The translations under genes were made by a program, and so were the position numbers. A stretch of DNA of 64,000 nt from Viscum album (Eukaryota; Streptophyta; Magnoliopsida; Santalales; Viscaceae): the NCBI GenBank assembly GCA_963277665.1, contig OY728123.1:627004915-627068914 (forward strand). Reading direction: 5' to 3'. Shown here piece after piece: positions 13,688-25,410 of this stretch; position 1 is the first letter of the stretch, and the number at the start of each line of letters is the position of its first letter. The notes under the pieces were generated by a model, which saw only the letters and a program-made list of their open reading frames with translations, was not told the DNA's origin and did no database searches.

Positions 13688-16357
13688 TCTAACGACTCAA
13701 TCTTTTTGAATTATATTCGTCTCCTAAAATTGAGTGTTATTTTATTTTGTACTCAATTAAAAATTATCCTTTATTTAATGAATTGTTTATAATTAAAATC
13801 AGACCACTGGTTTTTGACTTTTATATGACTGTAGATCAATATGATCGTTGGAAACTAAAATCTAAATGTTGTTATTATTCTTTATAAATACAAGGGATCA
13901 TTGATAATTAATATATAAATAGGAGTCTATGGCCTCATACAATAGATGCACTTCTTATTAATCCCATCTATCGAAGCTTGGGAAGGAGATTGCACAGCTA
14001 GGCTTTTCTCTAGAAGTATCCCAAGCTGACCAACAACATCTGACGCTTCAATGGAATTGCCTAATGGAGAAGTTCAAGATGATATAAATCAACACACATG
14101 ACATGTTTTCTGATCTTCCCAAAGATTTTATCAACATAGAACATCCTATACTTAGGTCCAATGTAGGATTTATAAGGGGCTATGTAATGAGACTTTAGTT
14201 GCATTGTGTAATCCTTTTGTATAAATCACATATTTTTACTTATAATGTTAAATTTGCGAATTTCAAATGTCCTGATAAATGTTGGATTATGTTCTATATT
14301 ATTGATTAATTTTGGAAAAAGGTTATTTTAAAATACATTTTTGTATAATTTAAATAATTAATAATGTAAAATTATTTTCAAAAAATGGACTTCTATAGTT
14401 GTGACTAGTAAGAAATTTAGAGTCTAATAAGATCAACATAATTTTTTTCAATTGAAAATTATGAATAGAAATATTACCCTTAATAATAATAATGTGACAA
14501 ATGGAATAGTAACCTCTCTTAAGAAGGTATAAATATGATTTATGAGTCTTGAATGGTGAAGTGATATAATAGCATAAATAAATAACTATTTCTGACATTA
14601 TTAGTTATGTTTTAGTATTTTCCGGTAAATAGTGTTTTTAATTAAAAATTAAATATCTCATAATGAAAAATGCATTTTCCTAAAATAGAGTTCATTTTTT
14701 GAATTCGGAGAATCAATTTTAGGTTAGGGTTAATTTATGATATTTTTTAAAATGTTTTGTTTTTTAGTGAATAGCAAAAATACAGTATTGAGTTTCTGTG
14801 TGATTAATGATATCATTAATTATATTATAATGATTTAATAATTCTGGTATACTTTTGAATAGTAATATATGTTATGAGGTGTCTGATTTGGCCAATACCA
14901 TGGGTAAATACAATCTGAAAACCCATGGATATGAAAATAACATGATGAGGCATCCCTTGATAATTAAGTAAATATTCCCTCACTTTTTCTATAAATACCA
15001 TGACATTCCATGATTCCATTCATTGTAATCTCCACCTCAACTAATATATGGTCTTTTTACCGCCCAAGGAGTTAGACTATGGTTCCCTCTAGCATCTTAA
15101 GGTCCCAACCTTTGTATTTTTGAAGTCACTCTTCAAGGAAATTGAACCTTTCACCCTCGACTTTTAAGTCATGAATTCCATTATGTAATGTCTTATAGTT
15201 TCAAATTTATTATTTTGGGATTTTTTCTTCTATATACCTTCTACATTCCATTTCATGTTCAATTTATTAGACACCCATTCCACTCTCATCCACTTATTTT
15301 ATTGATTTTTATGTGATGGCATTAGGATGCCAAATTTTTCGTAAAAGAAATTTCATTTTCTGTTTTGAATAATGTTTCTTTTTAATGATGCATGTCATTA
15401 AAATATCCACACCATTATATTTATTATATTTTATATTGTCCCTATACTATGAAATTATTAATTTATGGATATTAGACAATTTCCCCTCCTTTTTATTGTT
15501 TTTTTAAACCTTGTTATATATTTGTTATGTTGGCAAAATTTTGTATCACAATTTCTCTCTCATTCTCCCAAAAATTATCTTATCTTATTTATGTGAATAC
15601 CCAGAACTATTTCGTTTCTATGGGTGTTCATAAAGAAATAAAAATTATATTCTTAATTAGGGAATTTACATACATATAACCCTCATTCCCTTACATGGGT
15701 TATAAATTTCATAATGATCTTGTTTTTAAACACTTTTAAAAATGTCATTATGTTGATATGAAACAATTTATTTTATTTTCATTGTGTTATTTATGAAATT
15801 TATGATTATGATATAGGTGAATCATAAGAAAATAAATACATATTAAGGGTTATCACTGATAGTGCTTCAATGCATTGAGTAACGAATTTAATCCCTAGGA
15901 ATAACAAGTTTCACGATACCTTGGTTAATAACATTGGTAATTTTTATGACACCTTGGGGATGGACCTTGGTGATATGTTCATGAATGTATAAATTAAATA
16001 TTTTAGCCACATATTCATGTTATTATTCATGTTATTTACATTATTTTATTCTACTATATCCATATCTCCTGTCATTTTGATATTTATCATCTTCTTAGTG
16101 ATATCACAAGTAAACTGATTCCCTTGCATTCCTTACATGGCCTTTGGCTCACCCTTTCCATTGATGTATGTATCGAGGTTATGAGATGTAGTAATTCTTC
16201 TTAGGGTGAAACTTTGATGATTCCTTAAAAGTGTATTATATGATTTTTATGATTTTTTCAACTATTATGTTCCTTATTTCTAAGACACTAGACTTTAAAG
16301 ATCCCTTGTATGTAAAATGTAATGAAAATTTTTGTAATAAAAAAGAAATATGGAATA
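13688..16357 (+). repeat. 5' LTR of outer Tekay-like element
   Basis: It begins TCTAACGACTC (ancestral TGTAACGACTC inferred) and is alignable with 31970-34617 along its length. Shared landmarks include the CTTGGGAAGGA block near 13978 and 32258, and TAAAATGTAATGAAAATTT near the end. The end is placed at 16357 by alignment with GGGATGTCATA of the 3' LTR and by the decayed primer site right after it. The copies differ strongly, so the insertion is old. Confidence 0.8.
14990..14997 (+). promoter_or_regulatory. TATA box of outer 5' LTR
   Basis: TATAAATA, followed by ACCATGACATTCC. The 3' LTR has TAATAAATACCAAGACATTCC at the same place (about 33259), so the motif is a shared LTR feature, now weakened in the 3' copy. 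Confidence 0.55.
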
Positions 16358-16358
16358 G

Positions 16359-16371
16359 TTGGAAAAAAAGA
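16359..16371 (+). promoter_or_regulatory. Decayed tRNA-iMet primer-binding site
   Basis: TTGGAAAAAAAG lies one base after the 5' LTR, where TTGGTATCAGAG is expected for an iMet-primed element. Only the first four bases and scattered later ones are kept. It is assigned mainly by position. Confidence 0.4.
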
Positions 16372-16841
16372 TTGTTTTGTTATTTATAGAAATTATGATA
16401 TCAAAACTCTTATATGAAAAATATAGAATGGCCAAAATATAAAAATAATTCCTAGTATTTTGGTGAAATCTTATGTAATTTGATTCCGAACAAATTAATC
16501 CCAATCTGAATACGAACAAGTGGATGTGGCTCTCGTACAGATGTACCTAAGATTGAAAAATCAAAAAACGAGTTTTGGGCATGACCCGATGTATCCTAGT
16601 ACACAACAATGGGCCTTGATTCACTCATATTTTGACACTCCCAGAGGGATATTATTGGTCAATCACAAGCTTTTTATGAATTATTATGAAGGATTTATTG
16701 ATAAATGTAATTGTTTAAGCATGATGTTTTAAGACAAAAAAATCCTTTATAGTTAAATGATTACTAAATGAAATAAGATTCTAATTTTTTTTCATTTAAA
16801 AATAATAGGAAAATAGGAGGAACTGTGAAAATTTAGACCAC

Positions 16842-17515
16842 AATGGACCATGCGCTGACAACCCTCCGATGGAAGCTGAAATGGAAACATTCATGAGAAT
16901 GATGAACCAACTGACTCATGTTATGGGAAATAACATGAATAAAGATGAGAGAACGATCTCACCCTAAAGGGAAAAACATTCTTTTGAGTCATTTATCTGT
17001 AAATTTCCACAAAAAATCAGTGGATATACAGACGGATTGATTACTGAATAGTGGATCAGCACTATCGAGATGATCTTTTTAGTGCTCTGATGTTCGGAAC
17101 AAGTTAAGGTAACCCCTAACTATTTACCGCTTAGAGGGAGAAGTTGATCAATGGTGGGAGCTGATAAAACAGATGAGGCCACGAGTAGAGGATGATGATA
17201 TGGAGTGGGAAGAGTTCAAATGGATCTTTTTCAGTAATTATTTTCCTCTCTCCATTAGGACAAGAATGGAGGAGTTTCTTGAGATTAATCATAAAGGGAA
17301 TGAATCTATGGGATGCTATGAGATGAATATCATAAGGCATTCATGTTACACTTATAACATTTTCATGGATCAAAATTGTAAGGTTGATAGATTATTTAGT
17401 GGTCTGAGACCTCATCTGCGGAAGAATATAGCAAACCAAGACAGTGATAGTAATAAGAAAATCACGGGGAGTGCGATGAAAGTCGAAATAGAGTTTGATA
17501 AGAAGAAGTAGTCTC
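16842..17515 (+). pseudogene. gag: gag (retrotransposon Gag domain) of outer element
   Basis: Frames joined across stops read as a plant Ty3/gypsy Gag: an N-terminal MEAEMETFMRMMNQL segment, then LRGEVDQWWE, EWEEFKWIFFSNYFP, RTRMEEF and RLFSGLRPHLRKNIA. These match the order of the retrotransposon Gag domain, where WEEF..F...YFP and GL.P.....V are diagnostic. The longest uninterrupted piece is 17173-17511. There are stops at about 16963 and around 17047-17095, plus frame changes. The protein would have formed the particle shell of the outer element. It is clearly non-functional. Confidence 0.75.
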
Positions 17516-17584
17516 ATAAATCAAATTACAAGAAATGTTCAATGGATCCAAGATTAGGGTAGACTTTTGATCAGTGAAGAGGAG

Positions 17585-18260
17585 GTAATAAAGTTCAATG
17601 TTCCATGTGTAATAAATTTGGGAAGAATAATTTGGGAAAGTGCCTATTCAAGAGCAGGAAGTGCTAAATGTTTGAAAATATGGCCATATCACAGTAAAAA
17701 GTCATAGTGAGGTGAATTCTAAACTCCCAAAACATTAACGAAAAAGGGAAGATGTTATAGGCCCTACCTGAAGTCCAATGCTATATGTTAGGAAAACATT
17801 TCCACTTTTCCAGTCACTGTCCGAATCTAAGGGTAGTGGATGGGAATCACCATCATCCTAAACAATATCCAAGATAACAAGGGCGTAGTTTTTAAATCAC
17901 TATAGCTGAAGTTGAAGCGCCAAATGATGTGGTGGTAGGTACTCTGGTTTTGCTCTTAAATATAGAATGTACATTGTTTGATTCTAGTTCTTTGTATTCC
18001 ATTATTTCCTCCAAGTTTTCAATGAATTTAGAATCAACCCCTTAAATTTTAAAATAAGTGTTATCAGTAAAGACTCATAGAAGGATTATCCAAACATCAT
18101 CAGTGTTTAGAAACTCAATTATTGTCATTAGTGAGAAAAATCTTATCTCAAATCTAGAAGTTATTCCCATGTTGGTATTCAACATTATACTAGGGATGGA
18201 CTGGATCTCCAAGTATAATGCTATAATCAAATGCAGAAGAAAAAAATCTTTTTTGTGTTG
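17585..18260 (+). pseudogene. Nucleocapsid knuckle and aspartic protease of outer element
   Basis: A knuckle remnant QCSMCNKFGKNNLGKC (about 17588-17643) follows gag, then a protease-like stretch. LFDSSSLYSIISSKF (about 17975-18020) stands where Ty3/gypsy proteases have LFDSGATHSFIS, so the catalytic DSG has become DSS. ILGMDWISKYNAIIKC (about 18185-18233) matches the usual ILGMDWL..Y.A.I.C block at the protease end. Stops separate these blocks. The nominal role is Gag-Pol cleavage, lost here. Confidence 0.7.
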
Positions 18261-18439
18261 AATGGGAAACCAATAGTTATCTTCCAAGGAGAGATATCTC
18301 AACTTGATCGTCTTCTAAAATAACATCCAAAATCCATCTTTATGGAGTTTATCTGTGAAGAATAAGATGGAAATAAAATTTTAAGGATATAAAATGTCCC
18401 CATCATCTAGGAATACATCGATGTATTTCCTAAGGAGTT

Positions 18440-19165
18440 ACCCAGACCTACCCCAGAAAAAGAGGTAGAGTTCTCCGTTGAACATGTACCTGGATATCAT
18501 CTAATATCAAAGACCATGTATAAAATTGAATATGTGGTGTTGGAGGAGTTAATGAAACAACTCCAATATCGTTATGAGAAGGGTTTCCTCCAACAGAGTG
18601 AGTCTCATTAGGGAGAACATGTTCTCTTTGTGAAGAAGAAGGATGGATCAATGAGGCTATACATTGATTATAAATAACTCAATGAGAACTCAGTGAAGAA
18701 AAAATACCATCATCCATGAATTAGAATCTTATTTGACCAACATATTGGGGCTCAATTATTCTCTACGATTGATCTTCATTTGGGTTATCTTCTATTAAGG
18801 CTGAAGGATGATGATATTTGGCAGAAAACATTCCAATAAAGATATGGGAATTATGATTATGTCATTATGCCCTATGGACTGACTACTACAGCTGCTATTT
18901 TTATGGATTTGATGAATATATTGTTTAATGAATACCATGATAAATTTGTGGTAGTTTTTATTGATTATATTCTTATATATTCCAAAAGATTCGAGGAGCA
19001 TGAGGGTCATATAAGGGTTGTTTTGAAGACATTACAAAAGGAGAGGATTTTTGGAATGATCAGAAAATATGAATCCTTGTTACAACAAGTTTATTTCTTG
19101 GGGAACAATGTTACCATTGAATGAATCATAGTTGACCCTACCAAAACAATATTTGTATAGGAGTG
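18440..19165 (+). pseudogene. Reverse transcriptase of outer element, inactive
   Basis: RT motifs in order: PGYHLISKTMYKI (motif before the fingers), VLFVKKKDGSMRLYIDY, FSTIDLHLGY, MPYGLTTTAAIF and VVFIDYILIYSK. The last should contain the F-V/I-D-D catalytic box; here the second aspartate is tyrosine (FIDY). The final part EEHEGHIRVVLKTLQKERI and VYFLGNNVT fits the thumb region. In-frame stops fall at about 18608, 18676 and 18719, among others. The order and wording fit plant chromovirus RTs. The region 18867-19124 is the longest open piece. Confidence 0.85.
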
Positions 19166-19339
19166 GCCATAGCCTAAAAAAAATAATAGATATTCATAGT
19201 TTCCATGGATTTTGTGGTATATTATAAGTGTTTTGTGAAGAAAAAATCCACACATTCTAATTTATAAAACATGATAACTCAAAAATGGGTCATGTTCCTC
19301 TAGACAAAGGAGTCTGACGATAGTTTCCAAGAGTTTTAG

Positions 19340-19764
19340 AAGAGATTTCTTAACGCACCCATTCTAACTCTACCTTCATGTGGATAAGGATTCGTTATTT
19401 TTAGTGATTCATATCAGAAAGGTATTTGGTGATTCCTCAGGAAAAATGAAAATGTCATTGCTTATATTCATTGTGAAATTTATACTCCTGAGAAAAACTA
19501 TCCTACACATGATTTCGAGCAAGATAAGGTCTTTTTGTAAAGATACAGATTTACTATCTTAACGAGGAGTAATATGATATATACACAAACCATAAATGTT
19601 TGAAATATATTTTCAGTCAAATGGAATTGAAAATGAGACAAATGATATGGTTGGAAAATACTAAAGAATAATTCATTGTTATCTTGTAAGAGAAAACTAC
19701 GTCTTTGATGAATTAAGAATGAAATTCCCTATAGTTCACTGAATAATGAGGATTCAAAGAGATC
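19340..19764 (+). pseudogene. RNase H domain of outer element, cut by nested insertion
   Basis: Recognisable pieces are APILTLPS, FVIFSDSYQKG (the first RNase H acidic motif, usually YSDAS), the YTPEKNYPTHD-like stretch around 19485-19510, TNHKCLKYIFSQMELKMRQMIWLE (usually TDHKSLKY; the Asp is Asn here) and a degraded tail. The sequence breaks at 19764/19770 where the family L element inserted. It resumes after 30415 with decayed RNase H-integrase linker. Confidence 0.75.
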
Positions 19765-19769
19765 CTTTG
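19765..19769. repeat. Target-site duplication CTTTG, left
   Basis: CTTTG immediately precedes the LTR end TGTAGAGACC. The identical pentamer follows the other LTR end at 30411-30415. Confidence 0.95.
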
Positions 19770-21364
19770 TGTAGAGACCCGAAGCTTGACGTACATGAAC
19801 ATTACATTACTTTTGCGGAATACTTAGTACATAACAAAAACACACACACAAGGATCGTAATAGTTTAGTGTCTTTGGAAACTCGGAATAAAATCTTCTAA
19901 TCATGGTGAAAGATCTTCAACATCTCCCATAAAGATCTTCCTTTTTTTTACCTAAAAACTTTCTTTATATCCTGGGGAAATGAAAACATAAAAGGGTGAG
20001 CTCAAATGCTCAGTAAGGGTAAACAAAAGAAATATCAATCACATCGTATTCATAAGATCATAACATTTTGGAAATCATAACCTGCAAAAGAGAGTATAAT
20101 TTCATAACATGGGATAAATCATGGTAGTGAAATGTAATCACAATAATCATAACTTAAAACATGAAACTTTGTGGCATTCACACATAATCATAGAGAATCA
20201 TTTCTTGTTAGTCAAGACTCATTGCCAAGACTATCTTAGTGGACAATGTCCCTTTCTGAATCGAGTAACCCTCGTTTCAGTCCTGTTTCACTGAACCGGT
20301 ATAACCTACAATTCCAGCCATGTCTATCTCATGAGATATAAAATCTTTAACCAATGCATTGGAGGGAGATATAGGTCCCACCCATCTCATAATGATACCA
20401 TTCTTATGTGTGCCACAAAATCATAAATCATACATCATTGCATAACCCATGTAATAAAAATGGGATTCTTAAACAACATGACATCATAAAACAATTCATA
20501 TAAGATAAAGGAATTCATAAAAATATTTCCATCACAACATGATCAAATCAATGTAATAATAGGGATAAAAAACAGAACCCTTTATTATCTTATATGGAAA
20601 ATAATTTTGATAAACACCTGAACTCCATTTTTGAGGAAAATATCATTTCTTCTTCAAAAACATTTTTCCTTTCATAACATGTTATACGACATTAAAATAA
20701 AAGAAGTTGATTAAAAATAAACATGAAAACTTTTAATGGAAGCTTCTTGGAAATAATGTTTTAAAAATCCATTCATGCCGTATAAGTTAAAAAACATTCT
20801 TTATACTTTTGTCGGAAAAGTCAAAAAAAGTACCTCGTACGAAAAACGACAAAAGATTTCTTTCTTATTCTTTACTAAAAACTCACCGAAGGGTAAAATT
20901 GGATTTAAAATATTGTAAGTGGATGGAAATAATATTACATATTGAGGAAACATGGATGTGGATGATAAAATACACCCTAGTAAATACTTACGGAGAAATA
21001 ATCTCGGATAAAAAATGAGATTGTGATATTTCCCCTTACCTTAGGTCCGACTTGCTTTGTAAGTGTCCGAACCTCCTGTATAATGATTTAAATCATGTTA
21101 TTGACTTATTCCAGAATAATATTCATTGTTATTATATCATATATGGTCCACTTATGACATTATATTACCCGTTCTTTTGTAAATTCCATGTTAAAGAAGC
21201 GTTTTGGGTAAAATCGTTTCATTTATCGTAGGTGTATTGACTTGTTGTTCTTGACATCATTATTACTTATATCATGATTTAATTACTTCCAGAATATAAA
21301 ATATGATTTATATATCATATATATTCAGTATATATATATATATAATAGATAGATAAATAAAATG

Positions 21365-21803
21365 AAAAACATCGTTCATGGAGACGGTAGTCCGTACGTA
21401 CGCATGAACGCTGTTTTCCTTTCCTTATTGTCTTGAAATGGAAGTAAGTAGATGACATACATATATATATATATACATAAATCGAGTAGCTTTATAATGT
21501 CATATATTTCATTATTATTTCTTATATATACTTTATAATCATTCTTAAATGGTTAACATGGAGAATGAATCTCATCACGTCGTGGAGACGGTAGTCCGTA
21601 CATACGCAGGAGCGATGATATCATTTCCATAAATATTGAATTGAATTGGAGTGGATTATACAATATATCAGAATCAATATGATGTTGTAATAACTATGTA
21701 TAGTTATTCTTTACACCATTATACCCATCCATGTAAGGTGGTGGTGGAAAATAGATTACACCACGACGTGGAGACGGTATTCCGTACGTACGCACGCGCG
21801 GTG
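21365..21803 (-). other. Leader hairpin array in 3' LTR of nested element
   Basis: Three hairpins. Hairpin 3: arms 21365-21380 and 21403-21418, loop 21381-21402. Hairpin 2: arms 21573-21584 and 21607-21617, loop 21585-21606. Hairpin 1: arms 21759-21770 and 21793-21803, loop 21771-21792. All loops are 22 nt. Hairpin 2 has one loop change (CATACG for CGTACG) and a weakened arm CAGGAGCGATG, consistent with decay of a 3' LTR. Confidence 0.75.
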
Positions 21804-22139
21804 ATTTCTTTGTCCGTAGGATGGATAGATGGTGAAATAGGGTTGTTTCATACTTATAATAACATATCAGTATATGAGTGATACTGATTTTATTACTTCA
21901 TAATGAAACAACCTAAGAAAAAGAAGTGGAAGAAGAAATAATGATGAATGAATTGGTAACGGTAATTACCTCTTCTTTGAAGCGCCTCTTTGAGACCTCC
22001 TCTTAGGGCACTAAAATTGGACTTTGAGGAAGACCCGAACCTCTATGATGTTTCTAGGGAAGTGGAGAAGAGATTTTGGCAGGGGTTGGCCGAGCTTGAG
22101 TGCTCAAATTGGTGTGAGGAGGAGGGTGAGGAGGTATCC

Positions 22140-22146
22140 TTTTATA
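22140..22146 (-). promoter_or_regulatory. TATA box, 3' LTR of nested element
   Basis: TATAAAA on the - strand inside the block shared by all young family L LTRs. Transcription is predicted to run toward lower coordinates, into the hairpin array. Confidence 0.6.
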
Positions 22147-23980
22147 AGGGAGGAGAGGGGCATCTCAGGAATACCTCAAAATATTATTTTATATTAAAGT
22201 CAAAATCGGTTTATAATGGTTACAAAGGGTCTTATTTCGAAGCTAAAGTGGGGATGGGTCGAAATCCTATCATCCAATAGGATTTAGACAAGTTTAGGAT
22301 ATTATTTTAACCTTATCAATTAGATTTAACTCTAAGTTAAATAATTTAACTTTTACTGTGTCTTTTTGTTTTCTTTCACTATATGGTTAATACACTTACT
22401 ATAAAATGCCAAAAGAACCCCAAATTGTTTATTATTAATATATATATCCTTATCTAAGTCATTTGGACGAACCTTAGATTTTTTGGAATAAAATAACAAT
22501 TAATAATATAATATTTGATTTAAAAACTATTTTGTGTCAATTTTGACACTATTTGATATATGATTTTTGTGAAAGTCATAACAGAATTATATGTTCGAAC
22601 CAAATTGATTAAATCAACACTAATATATCATAGTAACCTATAAAATTATTGGAATTCATAAAAAGTCTCAAATTACATTCATTTGAGCATTTATAACATC
22701 AATTATGTTAATATTTCCTTAAAAGGGTAATTACTGCATCATCGTTGTGTCATAAATAAATTAATTTATTTAAAGTCTAAAAATTATAAATAAAGTCTCA
22801 TTATGTAGAAAATCTTTTTAGATTTCTAATGAATATTTATAGTAGAATTTATCTTATGTATAACCCCATATTAAAATTTTTTTTGTTATTAAACTTTGAT
22901 TTTAACTATTTTAACTATTCATTAAATAAAATAATAATAAATGTCATAATCTAATCCAAGTGGACCTAAATGGTCATATTATATTCATAAGGTTGTTTTT
23001 GGTCTAATTACACTTATCCAATAGAATTAATACATGTGTTAGGGTAATAGTAATATCATATTTACCCTTAGTTACCCAATTTACTATTAACCGTGGTAAA
23101 AAAAAGTAAAAAGTTACTATTCACCAAAAATTATTTTCATCTCATTGAACCACATTTTAGTCCTTGATATTTACCGTGTCTGTCGGATTTTCGAAATTCC
23201 ATTCATAGAAGCGGTAAAATTAGGTTTTATGCAAACTTCAGTTTTTAACCTACCACTTAGTGGTTTCACTATTCATCAAAAATTGAAAGTTTTCAGAAAA
23301 ATGCCAAAATTTCATCCTAAGATATATTTCATATTCCGAATTCAAAAATGAAGTCTATTTTACCAAATTCATAACATAGAAATTGCATTAATTAATTTTA
23401 TAATTAAATCCCGCTGTTAAAACAAATAGTGTGTTTTTAAGAAACAATATCTATCAAAAGATTGACATTTGATTATGTCTGGTTTAAATGTGAAATTACA
23501 TCCAATGACCAACATCGTATTGAAATATATTCTAAATATACTTTAAAACCACTCAATTTAATGATTTATCACTATTAATTATTTTGATTAAAAAAGATGT
23601 TTTTAATTATAATCTAGTAATTTTCACTATTCATCAGAATATGAAAGTTATCCGAAAAGTACAAAAATTTCACCTTAGGCTAAATTCAATACTCCGAATC
23701 CATAATTGAAGTCCATTTTGAGAGCTAAAATTTCTAAAATTTTAAAAAGTGGTTATTACAATTCATAACGGCTAGTTTTAATAATATTTTAATAGCATAT
23801 CGTTGTTTCGTGAAACTCAGTATTGCGTACTACACACGCTATCGAGGAAGGTTGCGATTGTGTGTAATGTAATGCAAGTCAAGGATGCGTATTGTGAAAG
23901 CTCCTTTTGGTGTAGCGTACAACACAAGACATTAGTGAAATTAAAAAAAAATATTTTTCATAAAATCTTGGGCTGTTACA

Positions 23981-23994
23981 TTCTACCCCCCTTA
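23981..23994 (-). promoter_or_regulatory. Polypurine tract of nested element
   Basis: On the - strand the sequence TTTTAAGGGGGGTAGAA directly precedes the LTR start TGTAACAGCCC. A G-rich purine run at this place primes plus-strand DNA synthesis in LTR elements. Confidence 0.85.
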
Positions 23995-24628
23995 AAATGA
24001 ATTTCGCCCTCGAAATTCGTCGGGGTTATAAATGGTTTACTATTTGAAAGTTTCTTTAATAGAAACCCACATCGTAAAAAGGGTTATCAAAACCAATCTT
24101 TAAAAACAAAACTATGAAATGTAACGGTTACCCAAATAAACTAATCACTGGGTTTCCACATAGGTGAAAATATGAATATGGAAGAAAAATCTAACCATCA
24201 TGTTCTGGTGGAGAGTGGTAGATAACATGGCTATGGAAAAGCCAACAATCACAAATCCATAAATTTGTGACGATCTAAGGTACCATCCGATTAATCAGAT
24301 ATAAGATCACTAGGACAACATTTTTGGTTTTCAAGATCGTTTCCCTAAAGTTGAAGAATTTGAATTAGAATAAATACTTTCTTTATTTTGGTACAGTCGC
24401 ACTATTGTCCGTGCCTTGAACAATTTCCACTTCATCTCTTAAATAAATGAAGTTCAATTTCTTATTCGTGAAGTGTTAGCAGATCATGTGATAGAATGAC
24501 GGGTCATTCCATCTGTCTCAAACAAAAGGTTAGCAAAAATTATATACATAAGTCGATCTATAGTGAGATTAATCATATATGGTTCCTAAAATGGACTTAT
24601 ACTTCATATATCATATTGCTTAATATAA

Positions 24629-24650
24629 TAAAACTATTTTCTACTAAACA
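24629..24650. repeat. SINE target-site duplication, left
   Basis: TAAAACTATTTTCTACTAAACA-type sequence before the SINE (22 nt). It resembles 24772-24792 after it: the first nine bases are identical, and the ends ACTAAACA and ACTATAACA differ by an indel. Confidence 0.6.
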
Positions 24651-24770
24651 GGGACTTCCTGTAGGCCAGTGGTAGGCGATAAAGGCCAGTCTCACTTCGG
24701 TTGTGGGTTCGATTCCCACAGCCTTGTCCGACGCGATGGGCTGTCGCCCGTTCTGCAGGTTGTCCTTTTT
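24651..24770 (+). mobile_element. tRNA-derived SINE with 3' T-run
   Basis: A 120-bp unit with RNA polymerase III internal promoter boxes: an A-box-like TAGGCCAGTGG (24662-24672) and a perfect B box GGTTCGATTCC (24706-24716), 33 nt apart. It begins GGGACTTCC and ends in TTTTT (24766-24770), and imperfect direct repeats of about 21 bp flank it. This is the anatomy of plant tRNA-derived SINEs with a short T-run tail (Au-like type). It is markedly more G+C rich than its surroundings. I do not assign a named family. It lies opposite in orientation to the host element and in a part with no coding capacity. Confidence 0.8.
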
Positions 24771-24771
24771 C

Positions 24772-24792
24772 TAAAACTATATTACTATAACA
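24772..24792. repeat. SINE target-site duplication, right
   Basis: A 21-nt direct repeat of 24629-24650 with a few substitutions and small gaps. Confidence 0.6.
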
Positions 24793-25410
24793 TCCCATCG
24801 AAAAAAACTTCTATCCTAAAACAATACAAACTTATGTCCAACATAATCCATTCCAATCTTTAGGCTTATCCATAATACTGCAGTCCACTCTCATAATATA
24901 GTGAAAACGATTTCCATAGATTTAATACTGTCGTTAATCCCCATATATCATAAGATATGTCTTGTTGGTCACATTCCAAACATTCAAAGTCCATAATCAT
25001 GTATTCTCTTGAATACCCATTGATCCTTAGTGAAAACATGAATGCAGTTAAAAGTTAACTCTTTCCACATACCAAATTCCAACAATTCTCTATACTCAAA
25101 CCATGATATAACCTTCTCCTTATATAAGTAATGAGCTCATGAATACAATCAAACACCTCATTATCTTATTATTCCTTCATTATGCGCATATCATCTAAAT
25201 TCCAAAAATATCTGAATAACCTTTCATGGATAGTGGTACCATTAATCATACACTTTCATAACTCAAGGAAAGACAACAGTGTAACAATCCTTAGATGTTT
25301 CTTTATTCCATAGTACCATGAGATTTCTTATTCAACATTACACATGATAAACATGTAATCATTCCACTACATTCTTAAACCATTGACCGAGTTTCAACAA
25401 TTCTTTCATC

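Larger units (their letters stand above)
19770..23980 (-). repeat. 3' LTR of nested family L element
   Basis: On the - strand it runs from TGTAACAGCCC (start at 23980) to GGGTCTCTACA (end at 19770). It is close to identical to 26196-30410. The start reads TGTAACAG here and TGTGACAG in the other LTR. It contains the TATA box at 22140-22146 and hairpins 3, 2 and 1 in + strand order. Confidence 0.95.
23995..25410 (-). other. Non-coding interior of nested element
   Basis: About 1.4 kb between gag and the polypurine tract where an autonomous element would carry pol. I see no protease, RT or integrase motif on either strand. It includes a SINE insertion (24651-24770). The rest is A+T-rich with many stops. 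Confidence 0.7.

Noticed and set aside
16520..16732. 70-residue frame before gag of the outer element
   Set aside because: It falls in the leader of a decayed element; no recognisable domain and no partner copy to test conservation.
20809..21018. Open frame, repeated at 27236-27424
   Set aside because: Antisense to the LTR U5 region. There are no motifs, and it is present only because the LTRs are near-identical.
24661..24733. Possible tRNA gene (A and B boxes)
   Set aside because: There is no complementary acceptor stem, anticodon arm or correct length; the T-run end and flanking duplications fit a tRNA-derived SINE.
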